Origin: an uncultured Lachnospiraceae bacterium
GTDB lineage: Bacteria; Bacillota; Clostridia; Lachnospirales; Lachnospiraceae
DNA: 64,000 bases
Assembly (NCBI GenBank): GCA_900551235.1
Contig: URUU01000002.1
Location: 1-64,000, forward strand
Direction of reading: 5' to 3'
In this document: positions 53,476 through 62,865 of the stretch, one piece after another
Numbering within the stretch: the stretch's first letter is position 1
Layout: the number at the start of each line of letters is the position of its first letter
Translations under genes and position numbers: made by a program
Notes under the pieces: generated by a model
The model's input: the letters and a program-made list of their open reading frames with translations, nothing else
What the model was told of the DNA's origin: nothing
The model's database searches: none

Positions 53476-53762
53476 TGTCTCATCCTCCTTATTCTGTTTT
53501 CGCAATCATTCAGCCACACAAAAACACAGAAAAGCAAAACTGCATATGTACTGCAAATAAGTTTCTGTACATGACTGAACTTTCATAACGGTCCAGGGGA
53601 GTCGGAAAATAGGATAAGAAATCAGAAAATCAGACAGAACGGACTGCTGCTCACTTCCCATCCTATGCTTCTACTTCGCCCATGACTGTCACAACTGTCC
53701 ATTCTGTTCACCTGCCTTTTTACTGAAATTTAAAATGCCAAAACTGACATCGTTTGATTAAA
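53476..53762 (-). promoter_or_regulatory. Long structured 5' leader of mgtE
   Basis: About 285 bp lie between the copA terminator and the mgtE start, with no gene. On the minus strand ACAGAATGGAC (53707-53697) can pair with GTCCGTTCTGT (53644-53634) over 11 bp with one G-U, closing a 52-nt purine-rich loop with CATGGGC and GGATGGG. A second hairpin, ATGTAC/GTACAT, lies nearer the gene. The M-box consensus known ahead of other mgtE genes (GGTGAGGCTCC) is not present. A new or divergent regulatory RNA is possible. Confidence 0.5.
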
Positions 53763-53790
53763 AAAGTTGAGGGCTTTGCAAACCCTCAAC
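53759..53790 (-). terminator. Terminator of csoR-copA
   Basis: A perfect 10-bp stem GTTGAGGGTT/AGCCCTCAAC-type (53766-53790) followed by TTTTTT on the minus strand, 60 nt after the copA stop. Confidence 0.92.
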
Positions 53791-53851
53791 CATTATAATT
53801 CCTTTTTCTTTAATTGTAAAGCAAACTTTTGTATAGTTTTTGTAAATCCGG

Positions 53852-54061
53852 TTATTTCACAGATACGACCTGATAGTCTTTGTCCTCTACGGTCTTTTTC
53901 AGTGTTTCATCTGCGATCTCTGCATTCAGTTTTACCACTGCAGTTCCTTTTTCATGGCTTACGACTGCTTCGTCTACCTGCGGCAGTGCCTCCAGTGCTT
54001 TCTTTACTGCTGCCTCGCAGTGTCCGCACATCATTCCTCTGATCTCCATTGTTTTTTCCAT
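53852..54061 (-). CDS. Internal translation start encoding a CopZ-like copper chaperone
   Basis: Inside copA, in the same frame, AAAAAGGAG lies 9 nt before an ATG at 54059-54061 (residue 787), in the linker ahead of the C-terminal HMA domain. Initiation there would give a 69-residue protein with one GMMCGHC domain, the size and motif of CopZ. The linker gives the ribosome site without disturbing a folded domain. This resembles other genes that make a small chaperone from the copA message, but here by internal initiation rather than frameshifting. Confidence 0.55.
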   Translation of the reverse strand: MEKTMEIRGMMCGHCEAAVKKALEALPQVDEAVVSHEKGTAVVKLNAEIADETLKKTVEDKDYQVVSVK

Positions 54062-56419
54062 GGTATTACTCTCCTTTTTATTTGATTTATTTTGCATCTG
54101 TGAATTTGCATCCACAGTCTGTAACGTAACCTGGTTTTTTATTTTTTTATCTTTTTTTGCATCGTACATTCCAAAGAAGTTCAGACGCAGTGCATTTGTC
54201 ACCACGCAGAAGCTCGACAGGCTCATGGCGGCTGCCCCGAACATCGGGTTTAACTGCCATCCAAAGACCGGGATCCAGATTCCGGCTGCCAGCGGAATAC
54301 CAATGATATTGTAAATAAAAGCCCAGAACAGATTTTCATGGATATTTCTCAGTGTCGCACGGCTTAAGCGGATCGCTGCCGGTACATCATCCAGCTTGCT
54401 CTTCATCAGAACAACATCGGCTGCATCAATTGCGATATCCGTTCCGGCTCCGATCGCGATTCCCATATCTGCCCTTGTCAGGGCCGGTGCATCGTTGATG
54501 CCGTCACCTACCATGGCAACCTTTCCTTTTTCTTTCAGGGAGCGGATGACACTTTCCTTTCCTTCCGGAAGGACTCCGGCAATGACCTCATCAACCCCTG
54601 CCTGCCGTCCGATCGCCCTGGCTGTCCGCTCATTGTCCCCGGTCAGCATGACCACCCGGATTCCCATATTCTGCAGTTCTTTTACGGCTCTTGCACTCTC
54701 TTCTTTGATCACATCAGCTACCGCGATCACACCGAGAAGCTGCTCTCCTTTTGCGAAAAACAGCGGCGTCTTTCCATCTTCTGCCAGTGCTTCCACCTGA
54801 CATTTCTGTTTCTCTGGGATCTTGCAGATTTCGGATATAAATTTCATATTTCCGCCGGAGAGCCTGCTGCCGTGAAGGGAAGCGGTCAGTCCATTTCCAG
54901 GAAGTGCCTGAAAATCAGATACTTCTTCGGCTCTGAGGTTTCGCTGTTCTGCCTCCAGCAGAATCGCTTTTGCCAGCGGATGCTCACTTTTCTTTTCCAG
55001 GGCAAATGCCATCCAAAGCAGCTCCTCTTCGCTTACGCCTTCCGCCGGAATGATATCGGTTACTTTCGGCTCTCCGCTTGTGATCGTACCGGTCTTATCG
55101 AGTGCTACGATCTGTATTTTTCCCGTTTCTTCCAGCGAAACGGCTGTTTTAAACATAATTCCATGCTTTGCACCCATGCCGTTTCCGACCATGATCGCTA
55201 CCGGAGTTGCAAGCCCGAGGGCACACGGGCAGCTGATAACGAGAACAGAAATCGCTCTTGCCAGGGCATATCCAAAGGTCTGACCTGCCAGCATCCACAC
55301 GATAAATGTGATCACTGCGATCGTGATAACCGCCGGCACAAATACACCGGAAACTTTATCTGCGATCTTGGCGATCGGTGCTTTTGTAGCCGCCGCATCA
55401 CTGACCATCTGAATGATCTGTGAAAGTGTGGTATCTTCTCCAACCCTGGTTGCACGGCATTTGATAAATCCGGACTGGTTGACCGTTGCCGCAGAAACCT
55501 TGTCCCCTTCTGCTTTGTCTGCCGGAATACTCTCACCGGTCAGTGCCGCTTCATTTACTGCACTGTTTCCTTCCAGAACGATACCATCCACCGGTATATT
55601 TTCACCCGGACGCACCACAAAAATGTCACCCGCCTGTACTTCTTCGATGGAAACGGTCACTTCCTGACCATCCTGCAGCAGAACTGCTGTCTTTGGTGCA
55701 AGTTTCATCAGACTTTTCAGTGCATCCGTTGTCTTTCCTTTCGAACGTGCCTCCAGCATTTTGCCGACCGTGATCAGTGTCAGGATCATCGCCGCAGATT
55801 CGAAATAAAATTCATGCATGTAAGACATAACGGCTGTCATATCACCCTTTACCTGAGCATCCGTCATCGCAAACAGTGCATAGACACTGTAAAGAAACGA
55901 TGCACCGGAGCCAAGTGCTACCAGCGTATCCATGTTCGGGGATTTATTCAGCAGTCCTTTAAAACCACTGATAAAGAATTTCTGGTTGATGACCATGATA
56001 ATGACCGTCAGAAGCAGCTGAAGCAGTCCCATCGCCACATGGTTTCCCACAAAGAAGGAAGGCAGCGGCCAGTTCCACATCATATGCCCCATCGAGAAAT
56101 ACATCAGTACCAGTAAAAAACCAACCGAAGCAAACAGCCTTTTTTTCAGTTTTGGTGTTTCCGTATCTTTCAGCAATGCATCGTCATTTGCCGCACTGCC
56201 CTGCTTTCCTTTTGTGCCTGTGCCTTTCTTTTCTGCATGATATCCTGCTGCTTCCACCGCCGAGATGATCGCATCCGAAGCTGCCGTCCCTTCCACGCCC
56301 ATCGAATTTGTCAGCAAACTCACCGAGCAGGAAGTCACACCTTGAACTTTACTGACTGCTTTTTCTACTCTGCTGCTGCAGGCGGCACAGCTCATCCCTG
56401 TTACCGAATATTGTTCCAT
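53852..56419 (-). CDS. copA: Copper-exporting P1B-1 ATPase CopA with C-terminal HMA domain
   Basis: Cu+ export ATPase of 855 residues. An N-terminal HMA domain (MSCAACSSRV) is followed by the membrane core with the CPC motif (SCPCALGLATP near 397), the DKTGTIT phosphorylation site (near 441), TGDNERTARAI and GDGINDAPALTRAD. After the last membrane segments a 35-residue Lys/Gln/Asn linker leads to a second HMA domain (GMMCGHCEAAV, residues 787-855), which is unusual. This C-terminal part has its own ribosome site and ATG. It follows csoR in the operon. Confidence 0.95.
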   Translation of the reverse strand: MEQYSVTGMSCAACSSRVEKAVSKVQGVTSCSVSLLTNSMGVEGTAASDAIISAVEAAGYHAEKKGTGTKGKQGSAANDDALLKDTETPKLKKRLFASVGFLLVLMYFSMGHMMWNWPLPSFFVGNHVAMGLLQLLLTVIIMVINQKFFISGFKGLLNKSPNMDTLVALGSGASFLYSVYALFAMTDAQVKGDMTAVMSYMHEFYFESAAMILTLITVGKMLEARSKGKTTDALKSLMKLAPKTAVLLQDGQEVTVSIEEVQAGDIFVVRPGENIPVDGIVLEGNSAVNEAALTGESIPADKAEGDKVSAATVNQSGFIKCRATRVGEDTTLSQIIQMVSDAAATKAPIAKIADKVSGVFVPAVITIAVITFIVWMLAGQTFGYALARAISVLVISCPCALGLATPVAIMVGNGMGAKHGIMFKTAVSLEETGKIQIVALDKTGTITSGEPKVTDIIPAEGVSEEELLWMAFALEKKSEHPLAKAILLEAEQRNLRAEEVSDFQALPGNGLTASLHGSRLSGGNMKFISEICKIPEKQKCQVEALAEDGKTPLFFAKGEQLLGVIAVADVIKEESARAVKELQNMGIRVVMLTGDNERTARAIGRQAGVDEVIAGVLPEGKESVIRSLKEKGKVAMVGDGINDAPALTRADMGIAIGAGTDIAIDAADVVLMKSKLDDVPAAIRLSRATLRNIHENLFWAFIYNIIGIPLAAGIWIPVFGWQLNPMFGAAAMSLSSFCVVTNALRLNFFGMYDAKKDKKIKNQVTLQTVDANSQMQNKSNKKESNTMEKTMEIRGMMCGHCEAAVKKALEALPQVDEAVVSHEKGTAVVKLNAEIADETLKKTVEDKDYQVVSVK

Positions 56420-56553
56420 CGCAATTTCTCCTAATGTTTTATCGTTTTATTTGATCCTCTTGTCTTTCCATACAAAAAATTCTTTCCTCTATATTACTGC
56501 TGTTTCATGTCGGCAGATCACAGGTCTGGATCCACCTTTTGCCCCTGGGATCA

Positions 56554-56892
56554 TCATTTCATAAGTTTCTTCAGAAGATCCACCAGCTCATCAATCGCTT
56601 CGTCTTTTCCGTTGCGGATATCCTCTGCCACACAGGTATGGATATGATTGGACAGCAGGACTTTATTGAAACTGTTGAGTGCAGAATTGATCGCCGAAAC
56701 CTGTACCAGAATATCGGCACAGTAGGCATCCTTCTGTAGCATTCCCTTCACACCGCGAACCTGCCCTTCGATGCGGCTTAAACGATTGATCAGATCTTTA
56801 TATTCTTTTTCTGAGCGTTCCTTTTTTCGCTCAGAACACTGACAGCAGCATGTTTTTTCTATCTGTTCCCTGTTTTCTTCCATTTCATTCAC
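56554..56892 (-). CDS. csoR: Copper-sensing repressor CsoR
   Basis: All-helical DUF156 repressor of 112 residues that leaves DNA when it binds Cu+. The core RLSRIEGQVRGVKGML and the Cu ligands Cys (AYCADIL), His and Cys (SNHIHTCV) are present. A Cys-rich N-terminal extension (CCCQCSERKK) is unusual. It is first in an operon with copA and has CsoR boxes in its promoter. Confidence 0.93.
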   Translation of the reverse strand: MNEMEENREQIEKTCCCQCSERKKERSEKEYKDLINRLSRIEGQVRGVKGMLQKDAYCADILVQVSAINSALNSFNKVLLSNHIHTCVAEDIRNGKDEAIDELVDLLKKLMK

Positions 56893-56984
56893 TTCCTTTG
56901 TTTTTTCTGATATAGATTTCAGTAAGCTGACAGCAAATCATGTCAAAACCATATGCTGATTTTTACGTGATTAACTTATTGTCG

Positions 56985-57002
56985 TATACCCCCATTTGGT
57001 AT
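56985..57002. promoter_or_regulatory. CsoR operator 2
   Basis: TATACCCCCATTTGGTAT, a GC-tract imperfect palindrome of the CsoR type, just downstream of the predicted csoR transcription start. Confidence 0.7.
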
Positions 57003-57013
57003 TCACGCAATTT

Positions 57014-57042
57014 ATTATATACCCCCATGGTGTATTTTTCAA
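57014..57042 (-). promoter_or_regulatory. csoR-copA promoter with CsoR operator 1 in the spacer
   Basis: TTGAAA (57037-57042) and TATAAT (57014-57019) are 17 bp apart on the minus strand. The CsoR box TATACCCCCATGGTGTA (57018-57034) fills the spacer, so bound CsoR would block RNA polymerase. The other part of the 56893-57210 gap holds operator 2, a 90-nt leader and a weak terminator. Confidence 0.85.
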
Positions 57043-57140
57043 GTCCTTTTCCTGAAAAAATTTATGCATTAACGGATATCAGGATATAAAGAATGAACAT
57101 TCACGTAAAGCTCACAGAGCTTCGCATTGCTCATGTCACG

Positions 57141-57166
57141 CAAAAGAGGCAGGATTTCTCCCGCCT
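57141..57166. terminator. Weak terminator after the M18 aminopeptidase
   Basis: Stem AGGCGGG/CCTGCCT (7 bp, one G-U), with CTTTTG on the minus strand and GTTTTTTG on the plus strand. It lies 45 nt after the aminopeptidase stop. Confidence 0.5.
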
Positions 57167-57210
57167 GTTTTTTGTCTGAATTCTTTATTTTGATGCCTGT
57201 TCTGTTTTGC

Positions 57211-58479
57211 TTATCTGAAAAATTCTTCCGCTGCTCTGATAAAACTTCCGGTATCTTCCACACCGGCTGTCTCATACGGAGAATGCATCGCAAGCTGCGG
57301 AAGCCCGATATCTACCGTGTTCATCGGTACCTGTGTATTCGAAATATTTCCAAGTGTTGAACCGCCCGGTACATCGGAGCGATTCACAAAGGTCTGATAT
57401 TTTACGCCTGCCCGGTCGCAGAGATCCTTGAATTTTGCCGACGACACTGCATCGGTGCAATATTTCTGATTGGCATTGTATTTGATGACAATTCCGCCGT
57501 TTGGCAGCGGACGATTCACCGGATCTGCTTTTTCTATGTAATTCGGATGCAGTGCATGGGCATTATCCGCCGAGATCATAAAACTGCCCGCCAGCGTCAT
57601 CAGATATTCTTCATAGGTTCTTCCAAGACCATCGTTGATCCGCCTGAGCGTATCCTTTAAAAAGGTGGAAGCTGCCCCCTGCTTTGTTCCGCTTCCGACT
57701 TCTTCGTTATCCAGAACACAATGCACTGCAATGCTCTCTTCTTTCTTTCCGGCAAGCATCCCTTCCATCGATGCAAATGCACACTGAAGATCATCCAGAC
57801 GCGGAGCTGAGACAAATTCTCTGTCTGCTCCCCAGATCGTACCCTCCATCCGGTTATAGAGGAACAGATCATATGCCAGAATATCCTCCGGATTTACCCC
57901 AAGTTCCTCTGCAACTATTTTCAGAAGTTCCGGCTTTGAATCACCGCAGCCAAGAAGCGGCAGCAGATCTTTCTGCGGATTGTAAGACACGCCTTTGTTC
58001 GCCTCCCGGTTCATGTGGATCGCCAGACTTGGGATCATGACCAGATCCCGGTCGATATTGACCAGTTCCTCTTTCAGACTGCCGTCACATCTTACGATCA
58101 CTCTGCCTGCCAGTGATAATGGACGGTCAAACCACGGTGCCATCAGCATACCGCCATATCCTTCCACATTCAGTTTTGTGTAGGCATTGTCCACCCTTAT
58201 TTCCGGATTTTCCTTGATCTTAAAAGCCGGAGAATCGCTGTGGCTTGCAATGATGTGAAACTTTCTGCTCTCTTTTTGAGGAATCGAAAATGTGATCAAT
58301 GCCGAATGATTTCTCGTCACAACATATTTGCCGCCCGGCTGTAACTTCCAGTGCTCCAGCTCCGAAAGAAGCTGATATCCGTTTTCTGTAAATTTTTTCT
58401 GCATCTCTGCCGTTGCCTGAAAAGCCGTCGGACTTTTTTTTATAAAGGACAGAAGAGATTCTGTTGTTTTGTAATGCAT
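57211..58479 (-). CDS. M18 family aminopeptidase
   Basis: Cytoplasmic zinc aminopeptidase of 422 residues releasing N-terminal residues, by family preference acidic or neutral ones. The metal-binding ASHSDSPAFK (His-Asp, near residue 79), the DNEEVGSGTKQGA motif with catalytic Glu, and the late HSPYETAGVED motif with its His are present. It starts 21 nt after hsdR and may be read from the restriction operon, but has no functional link to it. Confidence 0.95.
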   Translation of the reverse strand: MHYKTTESLLSFIKKSPTAFQATAEMQKKFTENGYQLLSELEHWKLQPGGKYVVTRNHSALITFSIPQKESRKFHIIASHSDSPAFKIKENPEIRVDNAYTKLNVEGYGGMLMAPWFDRPLSLAGRVIVRCDGSLKEELVNIDRDLVMIPSLAIHMNREANKGVSYNPQKDLLPLLGCGDSKPELLKIVAEELGVNPEDILAYDLFLYNRMEGTIWGADREFVSAPRLDDLQCAFASMEGMLAGKKEESIAVHCVLDNEEVGSGTKQGAASTFLKDTLRRINDGLGRTYEEYLMTLAGSFMISADNAHALHPNYIEKADPVNRPLPNGGIVIKYNANQKYCTDAVSSAKFKDLCDRAGVKYQTFVNRSDVPGGSTLGNISNTQVPMNTVDIGLPQLAMHSPYETAGVEDTGSFIRAAEEFFR

Positions 58480-58500
58480 ATAAGTACCTCACTTTTCAAA

Positions 58501-61500
58501 TTAACCATTGATCGTTCCATTTTTCAATTCATCGAACATCGCCTGAGCTAAGGCATTCATGATAGCACGATACTTTCCGGCATCTTCAAACAATTTCGTA
58601 TACGTTTCCGTGCTTTCAACATATGCTTCCTGCGCTGCATCATCGAACAGCTGTGGGAAAATATTCTTTTCAAAGATCTGACGACCATCTGTTTTTGCTG
58701 CTTTCATCAGCTTTTTGTTGTTTTTTAATTTTTCATGCAATGTTGTAATTACAACTCTGTCACCTTCCGTAAAGTTTCCCATGTACTGCTGATTGATTTT
58801 CTCAATAACCTGTTGCAATGGGCTGAGCGTTTCAGACATTTTCACAGGCTTTTTCAACTTAGCAGGTTCATAAACACCCTTTTCTTCTTTCTCAAGACCA
58901 ATAGAACCTTCATAAGTTTTCTCAAGATTGTAATACTCAAGTTTCACTCTGTCACCAAGGTCAAACGGCATTGCCGGGTCAGCCGGTACAACCTTTGCCA
59001 GATAAGAGCAGAAGATATATTCTTTATGCATCTGCTTATCAAACATACGTGTAATCTGTGTAATATAACCATACCATTTTACAAATGTTCTGCAAAGTTT
59101 ACGGAACTGATATCTCTGTTCCTGATTCAATGCACTGTACTTCTGCTGAATCGGTAATAATGCATTTGTTATTGCTGCCTGAATCTTATTTGCCTTACGT
59201 TTATCTTCATCGAAATAGATTTCATTTACTTTTTCAATATCAGCATCATCATAGATTTTAAAAGCACGCAACAGCTTTTGTGTCCTGTAAATCAAATCCG
59301 TATTGATTTCCTGAGATAAGGATGTTTCCTGATAAAATGGCTGAAATGCTTTTAAAATATCTTCTTTTGTATTCACAAAATCAATGATAAACGTATCCTG
59401 TTTGTCCGGATGTGTACGGTTCAGTCTGCTCAGCGTCTGAACCGCTTTTACGCCACGTAATTTCTTATCGACAATCATTGTATGAAGCAACGGTTCATCA
59501 AAGCCGGTTTGATATTTCTCCGCTACAATCAGAATATTTCCTTCGTCATGGAATACCTGTTTTGTTTGTGATTCATTCACACCGTTCAGCTTGCTTTCTG
59601 TCCACTCAATCTCTTTTCGGTCATCCGGGTCTTTGACAGAACCGGAGAACGCTGCCAGAATTTCCACATCATAATAACCATTTGATTCCAGATAGTTCTT
59701 AATTTCATGGTAGTAACGAACCGCAGCAAGTCTCGATGCTGTTACAACCATCATCTTTCCTTTTCCTTTGATTTTCTGCTTTGTTACATTCCGGAATGTT
59801 TCAACAATAATCGCTGATTTCTGCTGAATATTGTATGGATGCAGTTCTTCATATTTCTTGATTGTCTTGAGTGCTTTTGACTGTGGAACGTCAGGATTAT
59901 CCTTTGTATTCTTCGCAATCTGATAGCAAGTTCTGTACGTTGTATAGTTCTGGAGAACATCCAGAATAAATCCTTCTTCGATTGCCTGACGCATCGAATA
60001 TATATGAAACGGATGATAGGAACCATCCTGCCATTCTGTGCCGAACATTTCCAGTGTTGCACCTTTTGGCGTTGCTGTAAAAGCAAAGAATGAAAGATTT
60101 TTATGCTTTCCATGCGAAATCATTTCATGTACCAGACGGTCATCGTCATCCAGTAATTCATCTTCGGCTTTTCCTTCCAGTTCCGCATACTCTTTCAGGG
60201 CATCCGACACATCTGCAAGTGCAGCCTTCAATTTCATTGCAGAGGAACCAGTCTGCGAAGAATGCGCTTCATCCACAATAATCGCAAAACGCTTATCTGT
60301 TGTATCATCCACTTCTTCATAAATAACCGGGAATTTCTGCAATGTTGTTACAATGATTCTCTTTCCGGCATTCAGAGCGTCCCTTAAATCCTTAGAGGAT
60401 TTCTTTTCATTAATCGCACATACACTGCCGAGTGTATGGTCAAATCCCGTGATTGTTTCCTGTAACTGTGCATCCAGATTACGTCTGTCCGTTACGATAA
60501 CAACGGATGTAAATACCGGCTCATTATCATTGTTATGTAAAGATGCCAGACGATACGCCGTCCATGCAATAGAATTTGATTTTCCCGAACCTGCTGAATG
60601 TTGGATCAGATAATTCTTTCCCGAACCATTCTCACGCACATCAGCAATCAGTTTTCGCACCACATCCAGCTGATGAAATCTTGGAAAAATCAGACGCTTC
60701 TTTGTGACATTCTTTCCGTCTTTCTTTTCGGTCTTCACCTCAAAGCTGATGAATTTCTGGATAATGTCCAGCAAGCTGTCCTTCTGTAATACATTTTCCC
60801 AGATATAAGATGTCACATAATGATCATCTTCTGCCTGCGGATTACCTGCACCGCCATCATTTCCGGCACCGCCTGAACCCTGATTGAATGGCAGAAAACA
60901 GGTATCTGTACCTTTCAGTTCCGTAGTCATCCACGCTTCGTAAAGGTCTACCGCAAAATATGCCAGAATACGGTGGTTCAGCCAAAATGCTGGTTCCCTC
61001 TGGTCACGGTCATACTGCCATTGCAATTTTGCATTGTCTACCGTCTGACCCGTCAGCTGATTTTTTAATTCAATCGCAACCACCGGAATACCATTGATTG
61101 CAAGCATCATATCAACGGAATTGTTGTTCTGCTCTGAATAGTGCCACTGTCTGATGCACTGACACACATTCTGCTCATATCTTTTTACAGCAGTATCGTT
61201 TAAAGTGGATTCCGGCTTGAAATAGCAGACCTTGAAATCCATTCCACGATGTTTAAATCCATGTCGTATGACAGACAGTAAACCATCCATCTGCACGGCA
61301 TCTTCAAAGCATTTATAAAACTTCCTGTACGGATCAGAATTACACTGCTTTTCAAAACGCTGCCACATAACCGGCTGAGTTGCTTTCACAAATTCAACCA
61401 ATGTCTGAATATCCAACGCCATACCAGAAGATAAGGTATATCCGGCATCTGTTGCCTTTCTATATCCACCGGTGGGCGAGATCAGAAAAGCTTCGATATT

Positions 61501-61530
61501 GGATTCAAACTGCTTTTCATTTTCAGTCAT
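58501..61530 (-). CDS. hsdR: Type I restriction endonuclease subunit HsdR
   Basis: Motor and nuclease subunit of a type I restriction enzyme; translocates DNA using ATP and cuts it at a distance. The 1009-residue protein has a PD-(D/E)xK nuclease domain with VVAIELKNQ (near residue 152), SF2 helicase motifs (HSAGSGKSNSIAW, VDEAHSSQTGS, FTATPKG, and QTLSRLNRTHP) and a C-terminal helical assembly domain. It is the third gene after hsdM and hsdS. All key motifs are intact, so it looks active. Confidence 0.96.
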   Translation of the reverse strand: MTENEKQFESNIEAFLISPTGGYRKATDAGYTLSSGMALDIQTLVEFVKATQPVMWQRFEKQCNSDPYRKFYKCFEDAVQMDGLLSVIRHGFKHRGMDFKVCYFKPESTLNDTAVKRYEQNVCQCIRQWHYSEQNNNSVDMMLAINGIPVVAIELKNQLTGQTVDNAKLQWQYDRDQREPAFWLNHRILAYFAVDLYEAWMTTELKGTDTCFLPFNQGSGGAGNDGGAGNPQAEDDHYVTSYIWENVLQKDSLLDIIQKFISFEVKTEKKDGKNVTKKRLIFPRFHQLDVVRKLIADVRENGSGKNYLIQHSAGSGKSNSIAWTAYRLASLHNNDNEPVFTSVVIVTDRRNLDAQLQETITGFDHTLGSVCAINEKKSSKDLRDALNAGKRIIVTTLQKFPVIYEEVDDTTDKRFAIIVDEAHSSQTGSSAMKLKAALADVSDALKEYAELEGKAEDELLDDDDRLVHEMISHGKHKNLSFFAFTATPKGATLEMFGTEWQDGSYHPFHIYSMRQAIEEGFILDVLQNYTTYRTCYQIAKNTKDNPDVPQSKALKTIKKYEELHPYNIQQKSAIIVETFRNVTKQKIKGKGKMMVVTASRLAAVRYYHEIKNYLESNGYYDVEILAAFSGSVKDPDDRKEIEWTESKLNGVNESQTKQVFHDEGNILIVAEKYQTGFDEPLLHTMIVDKKLRGVKAVQTLSRLNRTHPDKQDTFIIDFVNTKEDILKAFQPFYQETSLSQEINTDLIYRTQKLLRAFKIYDDADIEKVNEIYFDEDKRKANKIQAAITNALLPIQQKYSALNQEQRYQFRKLCRTFVKWYGYITQITRMFDKQMHKEYIFCSYLAKVVPADPAMPFDLGDRVKLEYYNLEKTYEGSIGLEKEEKGVYEPAKLKKPVKMSETLSPLQQVIEKINQQYMGNFTEGDRVVITTLHEKLKNNKKLMKAAKTDGRQIFEKNIFPQLFDDAAQEAYVESTETYTKLFEDAGKYRAIMNALAQAMFDELKNGTING

Positions 61531-61533
61531 AGG

Positions 61534-62865
61534 TTATACCACCCTTCTTTTTCCTGTTACCACTTCATAAATCAGTGATTTCTTGTATGCTTCAAGGTCA
61601 TTGATGAGAGATTGTTTTTCAGAGATGAGAGAATCAATCTGTTTGCACTTCGCATCTAAATAATCAACTATTGCCTGCTGTTCATTTTCAGGTGGATATG
61701 TAATATACGCATTATTAACAAAATATCCAGATACACGTTTCAACCCACCAGTTCCAGTCATTGTCGAAATACATTGATTCTTAAATACACTATTCTGCAA
61801 ATAATAAAGCATAAAGTGCCTATTGATAGAATGAGTACGAATCACAAATAACTCTGAACTGCCAAAAGCCACACCCTGCTCCAAATTTTCTGCAACAGCA
61901 ATATTTCCATTTTCAAAACAAGGAGTTACTTTTGCTATAATAATATCTCCATCCTGAAAACCAGTTAATCCCGTGCTCATATTAGATATTTTAGTTGATA
62001 ACGGATTCATATATCCATTCTTCACGCAGTTCATTGGTACATAGCCAACTTCCTTTTGAGCATCATAAGCAATAATAATACCAGGATTAAAATCTGCAAC
62101 ATACTTTAACTTACGCATTTCCCAAGATAATGGAATTTTTCCAATCAAATCATTTCCAGAATCTTTCATCATTCCATTGCACAGTCCTTGCAATACCGCT
62201 TTATCAATCACAGACTGTTTCAGTTTCTTATATTCATCAATACTTGCCTTTGCTTCTGCAATGATTTCGTCAATTTTGGAACAAGTTTCGTCCAAATAAT
62301 CGGCAATAACCTGCTGCTCAGATAATGGTGGTAAAATAATGGTACATTGATTCAATATTTTTTGCGTAATACTAAATAATTTAACTCCATTCACTCTTGT
62401 TTGTATTTGAGTTCTCCAAGAATCCGATTGAAACAAATAGGCAAGATATTTATTATCTTTTGTTGATTTTAAAATTATTGTATGATATCCAGCAAATATT
62501 TTTTCATCACAATCAATATATACAGCATTGCCACACCCTTCTTTATCTTCAGATGTATCAGCTAAAATAATATCGCCTTTTGAACATAAAGAGTTTGAAT
62601 TTGTTGATTTATACTCGCTAGAAACAAACCTAATAAGTCTGTCGTCCACAGATACTCCTGTATTAAATTTTGCATGAATTTGACCATAACTGATTACTTT
62701 TTCCCCGTTTTCTGTCAAATCTGCTTTTGTAATCGGCAAGCCTTTCCCAAACTGAAAATATCTTTTCAATGGCATACAATTCCAATTCTCAGGGATATAC
62801 TTAATCCACTCAACTCCACTATCTTTCATTTCCGTTTCGGGTCTAATTACAGTTTTCATAGTCAT
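61534..62865 (-). CDS. hsdS: Type I restriction specificity subunit HsdS
   Basis: Determines the recognition sequence of the type I enzyme. The 443-residue protein has two target-recognition domains, each followed by a conserved helical region: PPLSEQQVIADYLDETCSKI (about 175-230) and PPENEQQAIVDYLDAKCKQI (about 392-440). The ATGA overlap with hsdM couples translation. Both recognition halves seem complete. The sequence it reads cannot be derived here. Confidence 0.95.
   Translation of the reverse strand: MTMKTVIRPETEMKDSGVEWIKYIPENWNCMPLKRYFQFGKGLPITKADLTENGEKVISYGQIHAKFNTGVSVDDRLIRFVSSEYKSTNSNSLCSKGDIILADTSEDKEGCGNAVYIDCDEKIFAGYHTIILKSTKDNKYLAYLFQSDSWRTQIQTRVNGVKLFSITQKILNQCTIILPPLSEQQVIADYLDETCSKIDEIIAEAKASIDEYKKLKQSVIDKAVLQGLCNGMMKDSGNDLIGKIPLSWEMRKLKYVADFNPGIIIAYDAQKEVGYVPMNCVKNGYMNPLSTKISNMSTGLTGFQDGDIIIAKVTPCFENGNIAVAENLEQGVAFGSSELFVIRTHSINRHFMLYYLQNSVFKNQCISTMTGTGGLKRVSGYFVNNAYITYPPENEQQAIVDYLDAKCKQIDSLISEKQSLINDLEAYKKSLIYEVVTGKRRVV

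Noticed and set aside
53634..53707. Assignment of the mgtE leader helix to the M-box, NiCo or Mn2+ (yybP-ykoY) riboswitch
   Set aside because: Conserved cores of the M-box and yybP-ykoY could not be found, and the resemblance to a NiCo-type GAGCAG/GGG pattern is too weak without a covariance search.
57069..57293. Minus-strand frame ending in AGEILPLLRDMSNAKLCELY
   Set aside because: The C-terminal part looks protein-like but has no start with a ribosome site, overlaps the aminopeptidase end, and coincides with a terminator-like hairpin.
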